24,395 bases of DNA from a virus, in IMG/VR virus record IMGVR_UViG_3300031857_001329, positions 1 to 24,395 of that record. One strand, 5' to 3'. Of the stretch, positions 20,789-24,395 are shown in pieces. The notes below the pieces were generated by a model. It ran no database searches and had not been told where the DNA came from. It saw nothing but the letters and a program-made list of their open reading frames with translations. The translations under genes were made by a program, and so were the position numbers. Numbering within the stretch: the first letter of the stretch is position 1; each line of letters starts with the position of its first letter.

Positions 20789-21777
20789 TATCTAAAGAAT
20801 CCGCCTGTTAGTATCCAGCCTGCATCTTTTTGACGGCTAGATAATAGTGCATCGTTAAATCGTGCAGATTGCATAGGTTTCATATTGGTGCGTTTTAATG
20901 TTGCTTTAGCTTGTGCAGCAAACGCTACAATCATCGCTATTTGGGTTTGTGAAGCCTTACCATACATAGGCATCAAACGTTCGGCTAAACACCAACGTAG
21001 CGCCATAGAATAGCCTTGTGGAAGGTTTATATCGTCATTAATAGAAGCGTAGTTTCTAAACAATGTTTGAGCAAACATATGGATTTCACCTTGTGCAGGA
21101 TTAGGCCATACAAATACGTTTCCTGAATCTGAATTAGGATTGAAATATAGGGCTTTTGGCCATGGGCCATTTAAAGTCTTTAATCCAATCATGTTGTAGT
21201 CATCCAAAGCTAATATAGCTATTGGGTAATCTAAACCACCGTTTACAATAGGTTGGCCGTTTGAATTGGTATTAATACGAACATACGCAGAATCAATATT
21301 AAGAGGTTTTTGGTAGTAAGCTTGAATAGTGGTTGATGCGACAGGGCTTGGGTAAGTTACGCTTAATAAATATGTGCCTTGAAAGTTTACATTACCACCT
21401 GCGCCTGTTAGGTTTTCTAAAATACGAGTGCCAGCAACAATACCTGATCCACTTATAGTTTGACCTTGTGCAACTGCGCCTGATAATACGTTAGTTACGG
21501 TTAAAACATTACCTGTGATAGAACCTGTGAATTGAGCGCCAATAAAGTTAGGTGATGCGTGGTTAGGGCCAATAGTGTATTGAACTTGTCCTGCAATAAC
21601 AGGCCAAATAATCTCTGTAATATTAAAAACAATCATGTCCTCATTTGACCATTGGTCAATAAGGTCATTTAACATATCAAAAGCGTCTTGTGCTTCCTCT
21701 GCCGTTGGAACTTCACCTGAAGCTAACGCACCTATGTCTTTCATTGCTCTTGAGATAATATCTATTGGTTTTGCCAT
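20788..21777 (-). CDS. P22 gp4-like tail accessory factor with inserted beta module
   Basis: A 329-residue protein. The N-terminus (KPIDIISRAMKDIGALASGE, EEAQDAFDMLNDLIDQWSNE) and the C-terminal part (DSAYVRINTNSNGQPI, LPQGYSMALRWCLAERLMP, SRQKDAGWILTGGFFR) are those of the P22 gp4 family, which binds under the portal and starts tail assembly. Some 70 residues (about 82-152) are an insertion with a beta module. P22 gp4 is 166 residues, but many homologues in other podoviruses are longer. It is followed by the gp10-like gene with one base of overlap, the usual gp4-gp10 order. Confidence 0.9.
   Translation of the reverse strand: MAKPIDIISRAMKDIGALASGEVPTAEEAQDAFDMLNDLIDQWSNEDMIVFNITEIIWPVIAGQVQYTIGPNHASPNFIGAQFTGSITGNVLTVTNVLSGAVAQGQTISGSGIVAGTRILENLTGAGGNVNFQGTYLLSVTYPSPVASTTIQAYYQKPLNIDSAYVRINTNSNGQPIVNGGLDYPIAILALDDYNMIGLKTLNGPWPKALYFNPNSDSGNVFVWPNPAQGEIHMFAQTLFRNYASINDDINLPQGYSMALRWCLAERLMPMYGKASQTQIAMIVAFAAQAKATLKRTNMKPMQSARFNDALLSSRQKDAGWILTGGFFR
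21322..21534 (-). other. beta module inserted in gp4
   Basis: Residues about 82-152 of the gp4-like protein: FTGSITGNVLTVTNVLSGAV, then QTISGSGIVAGTRILENLTG and GTYLLSVTYPSPVASTT. It has the same start (FTGSI-S/T-G-x-x-LTVT) and end (GTYxLSV, V-AS-TxM/I) as the two modules of the gp10-like protein. It interrupts the core right after YTIGPNHASPNF. Confidence 0.75.
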
Positions 21778-21785
21778 GATTTGTC

Positions 21786-22103
21786 CTAAATATTAGGTGT
21801 AAATGTGTTAGCGAGCCATGGAAAGCCAACTTTTTTGTCTTTTTTAAGCTCTGATAATTGTTCGTCTAAACGAGATTTTATACTAGAAACGCCATCTACG
21901 GTTGTTTCCTGATCAATCCAATCTAGAATTGTTTTTTCTCTGACATCTGCATAAGGAATAGTAATTTCTTTGCCTTTAAAATAGTGATTGCTTTCTGTTT
22001 CTACAGTATTCTCACCGTCAGTTGCAGTTACATGAAAATAGGCATGAGTAATTAGATCATCCTCTGCGGTTACCTCTAAAAGCTTCCAATTATAGTTGTT
22101 CAT
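21786..22103 (-). CDS. small virion-associated protein, 105 aa
   Basis: A 105-residue protein starting MNNYNWKLLEVTAEDDLITH, with a beta-rich middle (AYFHVTATDGENTVETESNH, YFKGKEITIPYADV) and a helical Lys-rich part, ending WLANTFTPNI. This type recurs in marine and freshwater phages near tail fibre genes, with no known role. The start at 22103 is preferred to the ATG three codons upstream (22112), because GGGA lies eight bases before it and family members begin there. It overlaps the upstream gene by 14 bases. Confidence 0.75.
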   Translation of the reverse strand: MNNYNWKLLEVTAEDDLITHAYFHVTATDGENTVETESNHYFKGKEITIPYADVREKTILDWIDQETTVDGVSSIKSRLDEQLSELKKDKKVGFPWLANTFTPNI

Positions 22104-22458
22104 TGATTGCATCCCAAGTTAGTGTTTCTTCATTCCATGTGTAGCGACCACCGTCTGTAGGATAGTCAACAGGTGCTTTCCATTGTGCTGTTTCCTCATC
22201 TAATAACCATGAAGCGTAAGGTTGAGGCGGTATAAATGCGTCTAAATCTGCATCATACTTATACCCAATACCTGCATAGTTCTTACGGATGTTACCGTTG
22301 TAAGATGTTTGCTTCCAATTGCCACCAAGTAAGTTAGTGCAGAAAGCAATACCTATTGCTTCGTTTTCTACACCGTCTTTATCGGCTGTGTCTTGGTTAG
22401 CAACTACAATTACTTGTGTTACTATGTTTTCTTCGTTAAGTTGTGCGAAATGTGCCAT
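22090..22458 (-). CDS. conserved aquatic-phage protein of unknown function, 122 aa
   Basis: A 122-residue protein starting MAHFAQLNEENIVTQVIVVA, followed by GIAFCTNLLGGNWKQTSYNG, YAGIGYKYDADLDAFIPPQP and YASWLLDEE, with a final TWNEETLTWD. This pattern is highly recognisable from many cyanophages and other aquatic phages (MAHFAxLxxxNxVxxVIVVxN, then NWKQTSYN, YAGIGYxYD, FIPPQPYxSW). Its role is unknown, and the context near fibre genes suggests a virion or assembly function. It is followed by the 105-residue gene. Confidence 0.82.
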   Translation of the reverse strand: MAHFAQLNEENIVTQVIVVANQDTADKDGVENEAIGIAFCTNLLGGNWKQTSYNGNIRKNYAGIGYKYDADLDAFIPPQPYASWLLDEETAQWKAPVDYPTDGGRYTWNEETLTWDAINEQL

Positions 22459-22467
22459 ATTTTTCCT

Positions 22468-24395
22468 TTATCTTGCGTTACTGTTTTTAAATGGGTTTTC
22501 TGCAAATGCTGCATAAATTATAGTATTTCCGTTTCCATTAATAGCAACATCGTTTCCTATTAAACGAAAACCATTACTTAATATATCAATTTGCACATCG
22601 TTTCTAGCTGTTAATTCTGCAGTTGCATTGTTTGGTTTTAAAACATTGCATCCAGAATAGTTATATGGACTCCTAACAGAATCAAAAGTATGCCAATCAT
22701 AATTTACAGTATTTTTAATTAAAACATATTTAGGCCTAAATCCTGTGTATATAAATGGGCCTGCATTTTGAATTTCGTTACCAACATAACTACCAAAGCG
22801 ACTAAATCCTGGTATTTCTGCCCAGCAATAAGCTACCATAGCTGTTGCAGCGTTAGTTGGATTTGATGAGCCAACACTAAATACACTTGAAGTTGGTGAT
22901 GTGCTATTCCACCATGTTGCACCAGTAGCAACAGCCGCTGTTGAATTTAAAATTAAATATTGTGTGTTTGCTATTGATGTATGCCATACTGCCCAATCAG
23001 TAGAAGCTCCTCTACATTTTGTTATAATAAATCTAGGCGCAACGCCAAGTCCATGACCTAATGTTCCATTAGCCGCAGTTCCTGTCCAATAAACCTGACT
23101 AAATCCTGAAGTAGTATTAACATTAATAAATGATGTTATTGAACCATTAGTATTAGTTGTAGTTCCTGTAGTAGCTCCAGCTAACCATTGCCATGCTACA
23201 TAAGTATTTCCATTGATATTAACACCAATAGAACCAGAGTCAGAACCTAAAGTAAATCCATTTGAATTAAATGTGGTTACTGCATTAGTAACTCCAACAA
23301 CACCGTCAGTAGAGTTAGATTTTAAAATATTAGAGCCTGATAAAACTGAAGTTAATAAATTATTATTAGTTGCATTGCTTCTTGATTTAATCCAAACTAG
23401 ATCAGGATAAAATTGACCGTTATTTACAATAGTTTGACCTGCACCATTACCTGTATAAAGACTTGCATCCATAAACCTATTGCCCTGTAATATAGTAGGA
23501 GTAGGAAGGTTAAATGTGTTTAGTGCTACAAAGCCTGTAGGAGGTGTGTATGTGAATGGTCTTTGACCAAAGTTAAAATTAACTGTTTGACTATATGTAT
23601 TAATAAAAGGAAATAAGTCAGCTGGTAATGATGACCATGTAGCATTAGTGCCAGCAACAGGGTCGCCAGTAGCTGCAAGAGTTGAGTTATACCAAGTGTT
23701 ATTTCTACCAAACCATGCTCTGTTATTATCTCTATCTATAGCAATTTGTAAAACATCTCCTGCTGTAAATGTAGAACCAGAACCAGATTGAGAACCAGCA
23801 GTAAGAACATTAGATGATGATGTTGCATCTACACTATATGATGCGGTATTACTATTACCACCAACATTTAATGGGTTAGCTGCTGTAGCCAAACCAAAAT
23901 TAACACCTATAGAACCAGATGTTGTTGAAGTTATAATACCTTCAAAATAAAACTTACCAGATGGTATGGTCATTGTTCCACGAGCAGACTGCCAAGAAGC
24001 ACCAGATGACCATTGTAAATTTGCTCTATCTAAAGTTCCAGAAGTTCCTTTATCTAATGGGTTCAACACAGCATAATTAGCCACAGTCGCACTTGTATTA
24101 GTAGGGACATCAGTCATAGCATCATAAGTGACACCTGCTGTTAAGCTAATGTTGTTAGTTGTCCAGTTATTACCGTTACCTGAACTATCATTACCTAGTG
24201 TTGTGGTAGATGTTGTGTTGCTAAAGTTTAGGTAGAAACCGTTAGTGCCATATGTGCCTCTGTATTGGATTGGTTTCCATACACCGTTAGCGTCATTGTT
24301 ACCAAAGTAATATGGTTCTAGTGCTTGACCGTCAATGAAGTTAATGTCAGTCATGTAACCATCAAATGGTAAAGTTGAACCATCTCTAGCACCAA
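22468..24395 (-). CDS. tail fibre protein with SPRY domain and three tandem repeats (5' end cut by window)
   Basis: The reading frame is open to the right edge, with no stop between 24354 and 24395. The upstream residues read GARDGSTLPFDGY before MTDINFIDGQALEP, so the true start is outside and the ATG at 24354 is internal. Numbering from that ATG: residues 1-20 end a LamG-like part (FIDGQALEPYYFG). Residues 132-265 are a SPRY-like domain (SGKFYFEGI, VNFGLATAAN, VLQIAIDRDNNRAWFGRN). Residues about 297-622 are three repeats of a beta-rich unit (PDLVWIKSRS, PRFIITKCRG and PKYVLIKNTV starts; VAWQW, VAYCWAE and YAAFAENPF ends). It is probably a receptor-binding fibre. Confidence 0.88.
   Translation of the reverse strand, partial: GARDGSTLPFDGYMTDINFIDGQALEPYYFGNNDANGVWKPIQYRGTYGTNGFYLNFSNTTSTTTLGNDSSGNGNNWTTNNISLTAGVTYDAMTDVPTNTSATVANYAVLNPLDKGTSGTLDRANLQWSSGASWQSARGTMTIPSGKFYFEGIITSTTSGSIGVNFGLATAANPLNVGGNSNTASYSVDATSSSNVLTAGSQSGSGSTFTAGDVLQIAIDRDNNRAWFGRNNTWYNSTLAATGDPVAGTNATWSSLPADLFPFINTYSQTVNFNFGQRPFTYTPPTGFVALNTFNLPTPTILQGNRFMDASLYTGNGAGQTIVNNGQFYPDLVWIKSRSNATNNNLLTSVLSGSNILKSNSTDGVVGVTNAVTTFNSNGFTLGSDSGSIGVNINGNTYVAWQWLAGATTGTTTNTNGSITSFINVNTTSGFSQVYWTGTAANGTLGHGLGVAPRFIITKCRGASTDWAVWHTSIANTQYLILNSTAAVATGATWWNSTSPTSSVFSVGSSNPTNAATAMVAYCWAEIPGFSRFGSYVGNEIQNAGPFIYTGFRPKYVLIKNTVNYDWHTFDSVRSPYNYSGCNVLKPNNATAELTARNDVQIDILSNGFRLIGNDVAINGNGNTIIYAAFAENPFKNSNAR
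22489..23466 (-). repeat. three tandem fibre repeats
   Basis: Protein-level repeats of about 95-105 residues in the SPRY fibre. Each has a strand of type P-x-[FLY]-[VI]-[IL]-I-K, a Trp/His-containing stretch, a Gly/Asn-rich segment with FxSNGF or VFSVG, and an aromatic end (YVAWQW, MVAYCWAE, IIYAAFAE). The first copy runs about 23179-23466, the second about 22804-23106, and the third about 22489-22767. Confidence 0.7.

Noticed and set aside
1-24395. tRNA genes, CRISPR arrays, insertion sequences, integrase or attachment sites
   Set aside because: Nothing with the needed structure was seen by eye on either strand. Gene-free stretches are short, the longest being about 6133-6240 apart from the pqqA and terminator region.

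Overview
The window is an AT-rich fragment of a tailed phage genome, very probably a podovirus with a P22-type short tail. No integrase, attachment site, tRNA, CRISPR or IS was seen. Portal, terminase and capsid genes are absent and presumably lie beyond the right edge. The last gene recognised in the rightward operon is a complete pqqA-like gene, the precursor peptide of the redox cofactor PQQ. This suggests a Gram-negative PQQ-dependent host, most plausibly a methylotroph of the Methylophilales type. The host is an inference resting mainly on that peptide.

Layout. (1) 33-6132, leftward early operon, lambda-like in order: Cro/YdaS-like HTH protein, DUF1376 initiator-like protein (O position), helicase-loader-like protein (P position), several small genes, SSB, NinB, NinG, then small genes, a GroES-like co-chaperonin and a ParB-like/DNA methyltransferase fusion. 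A run of TTWATGG heptamers inside the DUF1376 gene is a candidate iteron origin. (2) 6133-6240, divergent control region with two perfect 13-bp palindromes (TAACAA-N-TTGTTA), one inside a good rightward promoter. (3) 6241-11669, rightward operon: short membrane peptides, small phage proteins, a Sak3-type annealing protein, a YqaJ exonuclease, a SleB-like hydrolase, an HTH-metallophosphoesterase, a SprT-like protein, a DUF6378-like protein and pqqA, ending in a strong intrinsic terminator. (4) 11745-24395, leftward late operon. In transcription order it has a SPRY tail fibre (cut by the right edge), two small virion-associated proteins, P22 gp4- and gp10-like tail factors, a small structural protein, a GNAT-like protein, three ejection proteins (gp7/gp20/gp16 positions), a collar-domain fibre, a membrane/coiled-coil protein, a 3-TM holin, an M15 endolysin and two tiny genes.

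How the genes work together. The Cro-like protein probably shuts off the divergent early promoters through the two operators. The left arm starts replication with the host polymerase, since no phage polymerase is seen. Annealing protein, exonuclease, SSB, NinB and NinG form a recombination module split across both arms. The methyltransferase may protect phage DNA. PqqA would feed extra precursor to the host PqqB-F enzymes and so support PQQ-dependent oxidation, such as by methanol dehydrogenase, during infection. The late arm builds the tail, ejects DNA and lyses the cell.

Most notable observations: phage-borne pqqA, tandem heptamers inside the initiator gene, one beta-rich module inserted into two neighbouring tail proteins with a second module nested inside one copy, and a rightward terminator inside the leftward operon.
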